A stretch of 64,000 bases of DNA from Metallyticus violacea (taxonomy: Eukaryota; Arthropoda; Insecta; Mantodea; Metallyticidae). The stretch lies in assembly GCA_030762175.1 (NCBI GenBank), contig CM060842.1, forward strand, positions 50,094,501-50,158,500, read 5' to 3'. The notes under the pieces are model-generated. The model was not told the DNA's origin. It did not search any database and saw only the letters and a program-made list of their open reading frames with translations. Made by a program: the position numbers and the translations under genes. Shown here in pieces: positions 48,578 to 59,165 of this stretch. How positions within the stretch are numbered: the stretch's first letter is position 1; every line of letters starts with the position of its first letter.

Positions 48578-49725
48578 CGAGGGTAGGACCATAAGTTTTC
48601 GGCTTCGCCGATAAGGATTATTGCCTGCACAAAATTATTATTTGGTGTCGTAGATTATCTGTTAAGTAAATAATTACAGCTGTAACTTCTGCTCTGCTGT
48701 GTTCAGTTGTTTAGATATAGTTGCGTAAATAAGGCTGTGTGAAGAAGAATGCGACATGTTCTAAATGGAGCATCAAGCTGTTATTAAGTTCTTCATTAAA
48801 CAAGGACTTACTACTCCAAATGAAACTAAACAGAGATAGGACGTAGCACCCGCCTCATATTCTACCGTAAAAGAATGAGCCAAACTTTTTCGAATGGATC
48901 GAGAAAGCATTGAAGACGAAGAGCATGCAGGTGGGCCCTTGGGGGTGCTCACTCCTGAAAACATCGCTCTTGTCGAAGAAGAAATAATGGAAGACAGGTG
49001 GCTCAAAGTTACAGAAATAGCAGCAAGGTTAGGCCTTTCTAAAACAACAGTCCTTCGAATTATTCATTAACATTTAAACATGAATAAGGTTGGTGCCTAG
49101 ACTTCTTCCGCATTCCAAAAGCAGCAAAGAGTCATCTGTTGTCAGGCATTATTGGAGCTCTGTCATGGCAACGAGAGAGGAGTTCTGAAATCCATTGTCA
49201 CAGGAGATGAAACTATGGTCCTCTACTATGATCCCTTGTCCAAAAGAGAACCAATGAAGTGGCATAAATCTGGCGAAGCACCGCCTCTAAAGGCCAAGAT
49301 CGCTCAGTCAACCAAGAAGATCATGGCCTCAATGTTTTGGGACTGTGAAGGAACACTCTTTATTGACTTCAAGGACAGGAACACCACAGTAAATGCAGAG
49401 TACTATGCAGGCCTACTGCACAGACTACGTGCTTCCATCAAACAGAAAAGGCGAGGAAAGCTGAAAAGTGGTTTGCGCCTTCTTCACGACAACGCGCCCG
49501 TGTACACAGCTCTCTTGTTGTAAAGAATGCTATGAAGAAATACAGCTTCAAGGGAATCGTCATCCATCCTACAGCCCAAATCTAGCTCCCAGGGACTTAT
49601 TTCCTCTTCTGAAAACTCAAGAATGATGTTCGAGGAAGGAAATTCGAGTGTGACGAAGAATTAATGGATGCTGTTTATGCTCATTTTGCAGACAAGACTT
49701 CTGATTATTTTTGTACTTAAGAAAA
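48578..49725 (+). mobile_element. Mariner element with left terminal repeat, inactivated
   Basis: The left end CGAGGGTAGGACCATAAGTT (48578), preceded by TA at 48576-48577, has the look of a mariner inverted repeat. Its transposase begins at 48765. No matching right inverted repeat was found in the 300 bp after the coding region, so the 3' end seems lost or too diverged. Confidence 0.72.
48765..49715 (+). pseudogene. Mariner transposase pseudogene
   Basis: ATG at 48765 starts MEHQAVIKFFIKQGLTTPNE; TAG at about 48835 is the first stop. The HTH regions follow (VKEWAKLFRMDRESIEDEE; LKVTEIAARLGLSKTTVLRI near 49000-49060), with a TAA near 49069. The frame 49152-49523 carries the first Asp in SIVTGDETMVLYYDP, then KIMASMFWDCEGTLFIDF and the second Asp in LLHDNAPVYTALLL. 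After a slip near 49520, HPSYSPNLAPRDLF gives the third Asp. C-terminal LKNDVRGRKFECDEELMDAV ends near 49700. It belongs to a different subfamily from the 17.2-kb copy, judging by the wording around the first Asp. All three acidic residues persist; stops and one slip inactivate it. Confidence 0.88.
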
Positions 49726-50479
49726 TGTAACGTTAGTATGTTTTCGTACAAAAAGTTTATTGAGTAGTGTAATTAAACTAATTTTAACAAAAAAGCATAC
49801 AATTGTGTTATGTAAGACGTCGTTCTTCAACTGTTTTTTATTTTGTTCATCCTCCCAAGTTATTGCAACTAGTTTGAAGGTTTCATAATGTAAATAATCG
49901 CACATAAAAATGATCCATTTAATTATACATTGAAACATAGGTCTTCATCACAAACAACTTAAATTGGTTGAATTTCAACACATCCTTATAATTAGATTTG
50001 TTCAGTATTTTATGAGCGAAATAGTAAGGATTGCGCATAAACAAACGTAAACAAAATCCTTCGTAAAATGCATAAGATATACTGCTTGATGTTTGCACAT
50101 TTAAAAAATCATCCTAAGATGCTCTTAACTTTTCTTTTAGATTTGGTATCGCGTTTTTGCTTCAGGCTTATTTTTATAAATTTCTGTTAAGCATTTAATC
50201 TCCAAACAGACATTTATTGTCATTTGGTTACATAGAGTAATATTTAGTAAAATCATGTGCATAAGTGTTAAAGGCAAGTTAGTGGACACAATATCCAATT
50301 TAAGCTCCACTCAAAATTAATTTTTGCAGTCCTATTCGCGAATTTCGAAAGGAAAGTCTATATGTAGATGCAGTCTTATCTTTTGTGATATTTATTACAC
50401 TTCCAATTTTAAGTCTTAACGATCAATGGATAATTCTTATATATCGCAAAAATTTTACTTTCTCGAACAATTAGACTGT
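49726..50479. other. Unassigned AT-rich DNA
   Basis: No recognised feature. Confidence 0.35.
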
Positions 50480-51180
50480 AAGGGACGGGGAAGGGTGTTT
50501 CGGTGCCTGAGTTCCCAATTGGGCCACCTCCAGGAGGAAGGGATGAGGTGAGCGAGATACCGAGAAGACAGTACCCATGGACAGTGAGGCAAGGACGTAC
50601 TAATTATTATTAAGTTTATTTAAGGACATTCCTTAACATTTTTGGTCATTGGCGTCCCAAGCAACTCAGAGCGTGAAACGGACGATAAATTTTGCTCAGA
50701 GGTCTCTTCTTTTATTCTTGAGGTCTTTTGCATGCCGTAAATCTACGAAAAGGAGACCCACGGCTTTATCTTACGAAGGAAGCCACACCTAGGATTATTA
50801 CGACCAAAAATGCATCCATCCTGGCCCATGGATCTACCACTAAGATCGATAAGTACATGGGGCGCCTAACATTTCCAGATAGAATGCCCAGACCCCGACG
50901 AGGACCTCCCCCCCCCAATAAATTCCGGACCCTCAGAAAGACTTTTTCCTAAAAAGATGGGGTAAAAACCTTCCCAAGACAAGCTACCGTCACACCGCAT
51001 ATAGCCAGTTACAGAACAAGGGAGTGAAATGATATCAAATGTGAGAGCGAAACATTCGTGGAAGAGAAACCACGAAAATATCCAATGTTAGGATGGCAGG
51101 CCTTAAGAGATTTGAACCCGGATCTTCCCGAATGCGAGTCCCAAGCTACCGCCTCGGCCAACCCGCTCGGTGACATGCAG
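50480..51180 (-). mobile_element. SINE-B, copy B4, interrupted by SINE-A
   Basis: Minus-strand family B: 3' portion at 50480-50600 (GAGCGAGATACCGAG) and 5' portion at 50870-51180 (CCGTCACACCGCATATAGCC; head with GATTTGAACCCGG and ACCGCCTCGGCCAACCCGC near 51115-51170). The middle is occupied by SINE-A copy A9. Confidence 0.8.
50605..50868 (-). mobile_element. SINE-A, copy A9, nested in SINE-B
   Basis: Minus-strand family A body (TTTATTTAAGGACATTCCTT, GCGTGAAACGGACGATAAAT, GAGGTCTCTTCTTTTATTC) ending in a decayed, probably truncated head near 50840-50868. It splits B4, so it inserted later. Confidence 0.85.
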
Positions 51181-52955
51181 TGAACTACAATCTTCTTCAC
51201 CAGTTTGCAGTCTTAACGATCACCGGAGATTAGGAATACATCGGAAACCCAAGAAATAGGACATGTTTGAGATAAATATAATACTACAGCTTACCAACCC
51301 CTAGAACTGAAGTTGTCAACAGTTGAGGCAAATTTTGTAAGTGAGGTTTCTTTCCGAGTTTCTTACTCGCAATAAAAAGGCACTTGAATTGTTTGCTGTG
51401 TCGTTAATTTTCATCCATGGTTTTAAAGACACTGGACACTCTAAAGGTTATGTTCAACATTATAAAAAGTGTAAAATGTACTCGTATTTTTTAAGAAAAT
51501 ATTAAATAAATTTCTCTCATAGTGGATGAAAGGGCTAAGCCGATACAATATATTGTAATATAAGTGTTGAAAGGCAAGTATTGAGCATCCGAGTGTGATT
51601 AATTACCCAGGGTTGCATTGAGCCTTTTAACAAATATATTACATACGATTTTAAACTACCATATCGTAATATTAGATTATTTTAATTTGTAAAGTGAAAA
51701 ATAACGAGAACTAGGCATATCGAATCGATCAGTATTTGTTCATATGTTTGATAGTTACACGTTAGTGTACTGTTAGTTTTTGTTGATTTTACTGAAACTT
51801 AGGTAGCTCGATTATATGAAGATTAATTGAAAATTATAATGGAATTTGACGAAAGTTCTAAAAGATTTTGAAGGAACTCTACCCGAGTTGATTGAAGCGG
51901 CGACTAGCATAAGGAATGATTTGCTGCCTGAGAAATTGAGAAAATAGTATGAGCGAGAAAGTGATCTATTCACAGCTTGGTGCACAAAGAAAAATGTCAG
52001 GACAGTTAGTGAGAATGTTAGTTGGGGTATTTCGTGCAGCATAACTATTCACATTAACAGCAAGTAATTACCATTGCTTGAATATTTTGATAAATTTGTT
52101 TGCGATTTATCAAGACTGCTGCTTTCAGTTTAAATTACAAAATAGTAGTGCGAAGTTACTTTGCAGCGCTAATCTTCAATTGTTTTATTCCAGTGCCTCT
52201 AGACTAAAGTTCTAAAATTAGGTAGGAATTAATTACATTACGACATAGTAGTATAAGAACTATTTACATCGGTGGAATTGCAAAACATTTTACTGATAAT
52301 ATTAATCTGAAGTGAAGAGAATTGCAATGAAGATATTGCTATATGTTTGTTGCTTCAAAAGTTTGCTTTCTAAACTATGTAGAAGCGTTACCTCTTTGTC
52401 TTCCGTAGTGCACTCTCAAATTATATGTTCTTGAGCATAGGGCTACTGAAAGGCCATTTAGCCCATTGCAACAAAACGAATTTAAAAAAAGGGCTTGTCA
52501 TCTTGTGCCGCAGTGCGAAATGTGAAAGGAAAGACAGCCTCTTATAATTCTACTCATTCAACAAGTGTCCAGGTGATATTACAAAGCTGAGGCGCGCGTG
52601 TACAAACGCAAATATAACTTGGGGTCATTTTAGACTACTGTTCTAGTTTTCTGTACTGTACCGTAGAGTAAAAAATTATTAAATTACCACTACCATTATC
52701 GATTTACAAGAAAAACGCCTTAAGCTTGTTCGGCGTCCTGACAGGCCACATGAACCATTCGAATTTAACTACACTCAGCATCTACAGGTTGTCAGCCCAT
52801 CGCTTCTAGTGCCATTTAGGGTGATGCTAAGGTGTTACATGGACGTGATTTGTTGATATCTTGTCTATAGTGATTTAATTTTGTATTTACATAAAATGTT
52901 TACAAAAGTTTGTATTTACACAGTCTTTTTAAATATCAAACAATTAAATTTGTAA
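51181..52955. other. Unassigned AT-rich DNA
   Basis: About 1.8 kb without a recognised element. The 76-codon minus frame near 52042 has no domain signal. Confidence 0.35.
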
Positions 52956-53100
52956 GGTAGCGTGGTAGCTTAGATGAAAAGAGCATCAGCACAGTTATCC
53001 AAGATATTGGTGGTTCGAATACTGGCCTTAACCTCAAATGCTTTCTATCGCACTCTGATTTCAATCAAACAGCAGATGTGAACAATTCACATGTCATATA
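52956..53100 (+). mobile_element. SINE-like unit, family F, copy F1
   Basis: GTAGCGTGGTAGCTTAGATG, then a B-box-like GGTGGTTCGAATACTGG near 53015 and CACTCTGATTTCAAT. It resembles F2 at 53255 in the same order. tRNA-derived origin is inferred from the A-box-like GTAGCTTAGATG and the B box. Confidence 0.6.
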
Positions 53101-53118
53101 TATTAACCATAATTATGT

Positions 53119-53146
53119 GGTTAGGTTAGGTTAGGTTAGGTTAGGT
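53119..53146. repeat. Interstitial TTAGG repeats
   Basis: Five perfect TTAGG units plus flanking GG and T. TTAGG is the canonical insect telomere repeat. Being internal and short, it is an interstitial site, not a chromosome end. Confidence 0.93.
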
Positions 53147-53254
53147 CACAAGTAGCCGAAAGTGTCGCGTCGTCTCTTAGGGATAAAATCTCTGCGAGAC
53201 CTTCAGGGTATAGCAGTCAAAGATGGAATACGTTCACGGTTATGGTCGCACAGG

Positions 53255-53375
53255 ACACGGTAGCTTAAATGAAAAGGTATCGGCATGGTAGGCCGAAGAG
53301 ATCCGTGGTTTGAGTCCCGGCTGTGACGAATATTTCCTATCTGGCTCTGATTCCAAACCTTAATGTAACATTTTG
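53255..53375 (+). mobile_element. SINE-like unit, family F, copy F2
   Basis: CACGGTAGCTTAAATGAAAA with GGTTTGAGTCCCGGC (B box) and TGGCTCTGATTCCAA, parallel to F1. The TTAGG array lies between the two units. Confidence 0.6.
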
Positions 53376-53481
53376 TGAAAAAAATCGCATTTCAAATTGG
53401 TAAGAATACCATACCATTGAGTGTTTAGTAAACTTTCCTAGATATTAAAGGATTTGAACTTTGAAACTGTTTGTTTACAGA

Positions 53482-53482
<1 letters not shown>

Positions 53483-53531
<49 letters not shown>
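53483..53531. repeat. (ATC)n microsatellite
   Basis: About 16 perfect ATC units, just 3' of the F2 unit. Confidence 0.95.
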
Positions 53532-54823
53532 GTGTTTCTGTGAACTGCAATCTCGGTAAAAAATTCCATGAAGTTTTCCTATCATTCTACAAACGGGATA
53601 TCCAGGAGCTATGTGACTGCGCATTCCAAATTCATTTATGCCGTCATTAATGTACTGCATTTTATTCCAAAGATGTCTCCAGTCTACTACGACGTTAAGT
53701 GTCTTAAACATCCATTATCCTATTAGTAAACAGATGCTTAAAATACAGGGCACATAAAATGGCGCATACAGTTGCTAGATTAATAATAAGGACCAAGTAA
53801 ATAATGCATTTGTTCACATCTTACTATGATAGGAGTGAATGTTTATTGCGTTTACTTCCGCTCACGCGCTAATTTTTACGAGTGTTCAGAATAAAAGTGT
53901 TGCATGCAATATTTTACGCAATTTTAGCATTCAATATTTATAAAAATTATTGAAATTTGCAAAATGTTATCTTATAACGTAGTAGATATGCTTTATTGCA
54001 GGATTTTTTAGTATTCGTTTCTATGGTGTTATTTTGTTTTGAAGAATTCAAAATGGAAATGAATGCAATTCTGCAATGTTTGATATTGAAAATATGGATA
54101 TCATTGCAGAAGAAATTATAAAGGAAGCTGGAAGTATCTGAGGGTTTGTTAATTCCTCACAAATCAAAAAGCAAAAGTGTACGCGAAAAGGAATTTGATT
54201 AGTTCTGCACATGGAGAAAAGAGAAACTTGTTAGTTCAACTAATGAAAAAAATCCTATGGGCATAAGCTGGTAAATATATATGTATAATATAACGTGTAT
54301 TGATTATTAATATTGGAAGTAATATAAAATTTAGATTCTTAGATTTGTTTGTTTTTTCCGGTCGAAGATTTGTATGCCATCGACGCTCTGGTGCTCGTGT
54401 TCGAAAGTAAAATGAATGTACTAAGATTAAGCAAGTTTTCTGTTAGAATAATAGAGATTATTAATGCTTCAAGATTAACGTTTTGAAATGAAATAAATTG
54501 GAATGTGATTAATTAATTAATTTAATTTTAAATGTTTCCAAGATAATGGAAATTAATTTAAGAAATTTAATAATTTACATTGTTGTTATAGCTTCAAAAC
54601 ATTTGTTTAATAAAATAATTCTTGTGTTTGAACGTTGGTATGTTTGTTAGGGCAACAATTTTAGCTTTTTATTACAGGTGGTTGTTTGAAATTATGTTAT
54701 AAAAATGGTATGACTTCATGGAATACTAGTTGCTAGGAATCTGCATATAATAATTAAGAACTATTCATTGAATTCCTTAACCAGAAAAAATGAGTCAGTG
54801 GGGTTAACCTTAAAAAAAAAATC
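53532..54823. other. Unassigned AT-rich DNA
   Basis: No recognised feature. Confidence 0.35.
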
Positions 54824-55140
54824 AAAATCGCTCTAGCGGTCGAAATTTTTGTTTTTTCTTAACGAAACTCGGCATGCGCTATTAAAATAAAATAATAAAG
54901 ATATCTTCTTAAGATGAGCGAAATCAGACTATTAGAAGTGAGTGTTTACTTGAAACCCAGAATTTAAAATCGCTCTAACGGCACCAATATTTGTTTTTTG
55001 TTTTGTTTGTTTTTTCGCAATGAAAATCAGTACATAACATTGAAATAAAATAAGGAAAATAGTTTCTGAAATTCAGATAAATCGAGTCATTAGGAATGGG
55101 GATGTACTTGAAAACCGAAATTTAAAAAGCGCCCTAGCAG
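54824..55140. repeat. Diverged ~150-bp tandem repeat, 2+ units
   Basis: Units open with AAAATCGCTCTAGCGG (54824), AAAATCGCTCTAACGG (54966) and AAAAAGCGCCCTAGCAG (55124), each followed in the first two by a T-rich stretch with TTTTTGTTTTTT and then AATAAAATAA. Spacing is about 142 and 158 bp. Confidence 0.75.
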
Positions 55141-55464
55141 ATTCAATTTCTCTGCTCTAGCACTCTGCAATACCCTTCACAAATTCGACTTGCTGAGAAA
55201 TTCGCTTTGTTTACGCAGTTCCAGCGTGATGAACTTTTCACTTTATTAAGGTGGGCATCTTCTGATAATAATGTCACAGGAACATATTCGACAGACTGCA
55301 GCTGTCCAACTCCAAGAAACAAGGATAGTGTCAGTACGTGAATCAGGACATTACGTGTACATAAAGCATACTGCAATGGAAGTTGAAAGAAGGTTTCCGT
55401 TTCCAAGTTTCTGGATGGATAGAGAGAATCAGAAGTATTAAAGAGACAGCAGAGCGGAAGTTTG
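55141..55464. other. Unassigned DNA
   Basis: No recognised feature; may contain the remainder of a third tandem unit. Confidence 0.3.
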
Positions 55465-55515
55465 ATTGGTTTGGTTTATTTACGAACGCTCTTTACCATT
55501 TCAGGTCATACATGC
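55465..55515 (-). mobile_element. SINE-A, copy A10, 3' fragment
   Basis: GGTTTATTTACGAACGCTCT then TTACCATTTCAGGTCAT: only the 3' 50 bp of family A on the minus strand. Confidence 0.75.
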
Positions 55516-56704
55516 TTAGTCTATATGCAAATCTTGAATTGGATTCTATATTTCCAAATAGTATGGCCTATCAGAAAGTTAGAATAAATACAACTATTGT
55601 TATAATCCCATGTCCGTCGTGGTCAAGTACATTTCGAGCTTGTTGGGATATGTTTTAAAACTAGTTTCTTACCAGTTAGCAAAGTACAATATCTGCTAAC
55701 ATATAGTTCTGTCATCAATACCTTTGGTTCATATTAATGAAATTTGAAACCCAGTTTACATTTTAAAAAGGGCTCTCTTTCTTTCTTATTTTCATTCTTT
55801 GTTTTAGAAGTGTATTGTTAGGATATTTTCTCAATTTTGAACAAGGAGGTTACACTAAACAGCGCTATAATTAGAAGAGTAGGTATCTGCGCCACAAAGC
55901 CCTTCTTAGTAAATTTGGAAACACAATATGAAATTTAAAAAGACATCATGCTTTTTTTATTTCGTTTTTTTTCCTTCTTTTTTAAGTTACGATGCGCTAT
56001 AGATCTCTTCTTCCTTAATATAACATCTTAAGTGACACATCCCGTAAATGTCTGTGCATGCATTTAAGTTAAGAACCGAACCAAGGAAGGCTAAATGTGG
56101 CCGGGAAAGGTAGTTTCATTTACGTAAAAGAATTGTACAAAACATGCATTTATTATAACCAAAGAGACAAATATATGTACAATGCTCGCCAAAGATACAT
56201 GCAACGTTAGTTTAGCATTTACAATAAAATATGTAATATCAAAGCACAACGAGCAAAGTAACATAAAGCATTAATATTGCCACTTGCTTGCCTTAAATTT
56301 ACACATATTAAAAGCTAAAAAGTATACAAGAAATAAAGAAACCCCTCTAAATTAAAGAAAATTACAATAAATAAAACATAACTTACACAATATTTTCGTC
56401 AGTAGGTGAGACGCAGGGGAGGAGCAGCGAACAGCTGGCCGAAATGTGTCATTACTTCAAGAAACCACTACTCCTTCTCGCTCTGAAGTCCGAGGCACGC
56501 TCATAGTAAGCCCAAAGCAAGGCTATGACGTCATCGCTATTAGGATGTACACTACTAGTTTCGATCAGTCGGGAGGAAAGACACGGGGAGATGATTAAAA
56601 TATGGATGCGACAAATAAGAAAGAATAAACGGGATTGGCCCATAGCAACACATAAGTTCCTACAAAGACGACCCCAAAGCATGAGGATATTCTGTGAATT
56701 TTGA
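55516..56704. other. Unassigned DNA
   Basis: No gene recognised. A less AT-rich block at 56405-56690 contains a 76-codon minus-strand open frame without a nameable domain. Confidence 0.35.
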
Positions 56705-56993
56705 ATTATTTTTTTTATTAGTGTTTAACGCCCGTTTTTACTACTGTGGCACCACAGACGGTGAATCCTGGTGATACATGAAATGAAATGATAAATTGGG
56801 AAATTATTTTTTTTAAGGAAGGAAACGTTCCAGGCCTAAGTTTAGGGTACCTCCCCGGCATTTGCCAGTTATGAGGACTGAGGAAAATCTGGAAAAAACT
56901 TCAATCGGGGAGGACGGTCCTGGCGGGATTCGAACCCTAGACCTCCCGCTCAAGAGTCCGCGCCTTAACGACCTCGGCCACCCGTGGCGGTGA
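56705..56993 (-). mobile_element. SINE-D, copy D2
   Basis: Complete minus-strand copy. The 3' end is TTAGTGTTTAACGCCCGTTT (plus strand), the body has CCAGGCCTAAGTTTAGGGTA and TGCCAGTTATGAGGACTGAG, and the head has the B-box complement GGGATTCGAACCC at 56926 and CCGCGCCTTAACGACCTCGG. It shares the order and most of the sequence of D1, but has an ordinary short tail instead of the AGT array. Confidence 0.9.
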
Positions 56994-57231
56994 ATTTTGA
57001 AAATGAAAACGATTTTTATTGAACATGATTTATCAATTTCATTACAGAGTATTTGTGTTTCCAAATAGCAATTATGATACAAGAGAGCAAGGCCTACTCA
57101 TAAAATAAAATTCCTTTTTTACATATATATGACACTATTTTCATGTTATTTCACTATTTAATAACTATTATTATATTTTCAGTTATTTCATGTGTTGTTG
57201 GTAGTAAGAAGCATACGATTGTTGTTTTTGT

Positions 57232-57527
57232 TGGTTGGTTTTGTTTACGGATGTTCTTTAACATCTCGGATAATCAGCGTCCCATTCAAATTCAAGGCGT
57301 GAAACGGCCGGTAAATTTTGCTCAGAGGCCTCTTCTTTCAGGCTTGAGGTTCTTTTTTGTGCCGTAAATCTACGACACGGGCCCTACGACTTCATTTTCT
57401 TTCCGAAGGTAGCCATACTTAGGATTTTTACGCCCGAAAAAAAAAAGCCATCGACTCTGTCGGGAATTGAACCCGCGATCTTGGGGTAAACGAGGCAAGT
57501 ATGGGGACCATTAGACCACCAGGACCT
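57232..57527 (-). mobile_element. SINE-A, copy A11
   Basis: Full-length minus-strand family A copy: GTTTACGGATGTTCTTTAAC, GCGTGAAACGGCCGGTAAAT, AGCCATACTTAGGATTTTTA, and the head with TGAACCCGCGATCTTG and CCACCAGGACC at the right end. Confidence 0.92.
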
Positions 57528-57934
57528 GCATTTGGCCGTTACGACTCACAATATTAATATATAACTGCAGCAATATAAATTGCCTTAAATGTTGTGCCTT
57601 TTTCAATAAAATGCATGTTCAAATTACTTAATGTTTTGTTTCTGTGATGGTTATTATTAATCCATGTTAGCGCACATAACTTATACATTTTATAATATAT
57701 GTAATATTTTGAAATTTTCCATCCCTCATAGCTCAGCGTTTCAAAATCCGGTCACATTGCAATAAATAATGTTACGCAATAACTACTAAAGTGATTTATA
57801 AGATTTATTTGCATAAATAACCATGTTGGCAACCCTGGAACCATGTCAGGCTGGAAGAATAAAATAGCCACTCATCATTGCGATTGCTTGTGTATACTAA
57901 AATTTCTCTTAGCAAAGATTACAGAAAGTTAATA

Positions 57935-58438
57935 CAAGGTGCGGCAGAAACAATAAATAGGTTTTAAAGAAAAAATATTTTAATTCCTAACTACATACAT
58001 AAAGTACAGTTCTTGGAGACTAAAGTATACTTTTCGTGTTGTAAGATTCGCCTCACGCTTCGATCCTATATGCATAAAGCTATGACATGTTTCTTTGCTG
58101 ACCAGCGTGGACTCTGTTGCCATACTCGCTCAATGTTTTGTTCTGTGCATACAGAACTAGCTCGCCCAGGCGGTGATTTATTTGTCATGTTATCTTTTTA
58201 CTGCATTGTTGCACTAAATGGTGAATAGCGTCCTTAGACGGTGCATCACATCGATTCACTTCCCGTCGAAATGCTCTTTGGGTTTCTGTGATGAAACTGG
58301 TTTTGATGAATAACTGGTGTTACGGTACAAACACGCTCCCTCACTGTTCAGCGCTCTGGGACTAACACATTGGAGAGAGAATACTAACTAGCGAACTCAT
58401 TTCCAAGGTCAACATTACAGTCCTGCCACATATTTGCA

Positions 58439-58471
<33 letters not shown>

Positions 58472-58529
58472 CTACCAAATTCAAAATAGCTTTTAATTTA
58501 AACCCGCTTATTGTTTCTGCCGCACCCTG
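57935..58529 (-). mobile_element. 595-bp deletion derivative of an IS630-like (DUF4817) transposon
   Basis: Terminal inverted repeats are CAAGGTGCGGCAGAAACAAT at the left and CAGGGTGCGGCAGAAACAAT (reverse complement) at the right, each with TA outside. The minus strand carries only the N-terminal DNA-binding part of a DUF4817 transposase in broken frames. It begins FITETQRAFRREVNRCDAPS (about 58300-58240), then CTEQNIERVWQQSPRWSAKK near 58140-58085 and RSVRRILQH near 58035. The catalytic DDE domain is absent, as in an internal deletion derivative. An (AAT)11 run lies near its 5' end (58438-58470). Confidence 0.88.
58438..58470. repeat. (AAT)11 microsatellite
   Basis: Perfect run inside the 595-bp transposon derivative, between its right terminal repeat and the transposase remnant. 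Confidence 0.95.
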
Positions 58530-58649
58530 TATAATATAGTGATAATAAAAAAATAAAAGTTTAATTTTTAATTTGCAATCGCCAAAATACGTTTAAAAAC
58601 ACTAATTACCATTGCTGCGTTATTTATAATAAATAAAGTTTCTTCTACT

Positions 58650-59165
58650 GAGCCAAGTAGCTAAGGCGACACGCTTGGGCTCACATTCCGAAAGTCCCGG
58701 GTTCAAATCTCTTGGTGTCAGTCATGTCCATTGTTTTCCCGTGACACCTAGGCGAATGATGGGATGGATCTTTCCTTTCCGCCCTTCCATTTCATTCCGT
58801 TGGTTCTGTTACATAGATGAGTGTGGGCTGTGGACTGGTACGGCGTGACAGTGGCTTGCACTTTGGAGAGTGTTTGTACCGGCGCCTAGTAAGGAAGAGA
58901 AGCTTATGGGGAGGGGGATTGAGCGCTTTGGATGGGAGACTGCGCTAGTGTCGGAGTGTTCTATCTGGAAAGAATCCCCGTGCCCTACAACACGTAGATC
59001 CTGGGCGTCCGGTATCTCCCTCAAAATCATCCCTTCCCCTCGAGGTGCTTCTACTGGGGGCATAGGCACAGACGATCAACCGTTGAGCAAAGCAGAAGTA
59101 CCGAAATATCCTCCATCCACCCTAACAATCCAATCAAATTACAATCCACTACTCCTCCTAATGAA
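58650..59165 (+). mobile_element. SINE-B, copy B2
   Basis: Head AGCCAAGTAGCTAAGGCGAC with B-box CGGGTTCAAATC. The body shares with B1 GATGGGATGGAT, GTGGCTTGCACTTTGGAGAG, GTTCTATCTGGAAAGAA, GGTATCTCCCTC, TTGAGCAAAGCAGAAGT and CCCTAACAATCCAATC. About 515 bp; the end was placed where the similarity to B1 fades. Confidence 0.85.

Larger units (their letters stand above)
57690..58640 (+). repeat. Dispersed repeat R, copy interrupted by a transposon
   Basis: Flanks 57690-57934 and 58530-58640 together match 20520-20830 (TTGGCAACCCTGGAACCATG; TCAGGCTGGAAGAA; then TTTGCAATCGCC, ACTAATTACCATTGCTGC). The 595-bp element 57935-58529 lies between them. Confidence 0.75.

Noticed and set aside
53119..53146. 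Chromosome end
   Set aside because: Only five TTAGG units, with ordinary repeat-rich DNA continuing for more than 10 kb on each side.
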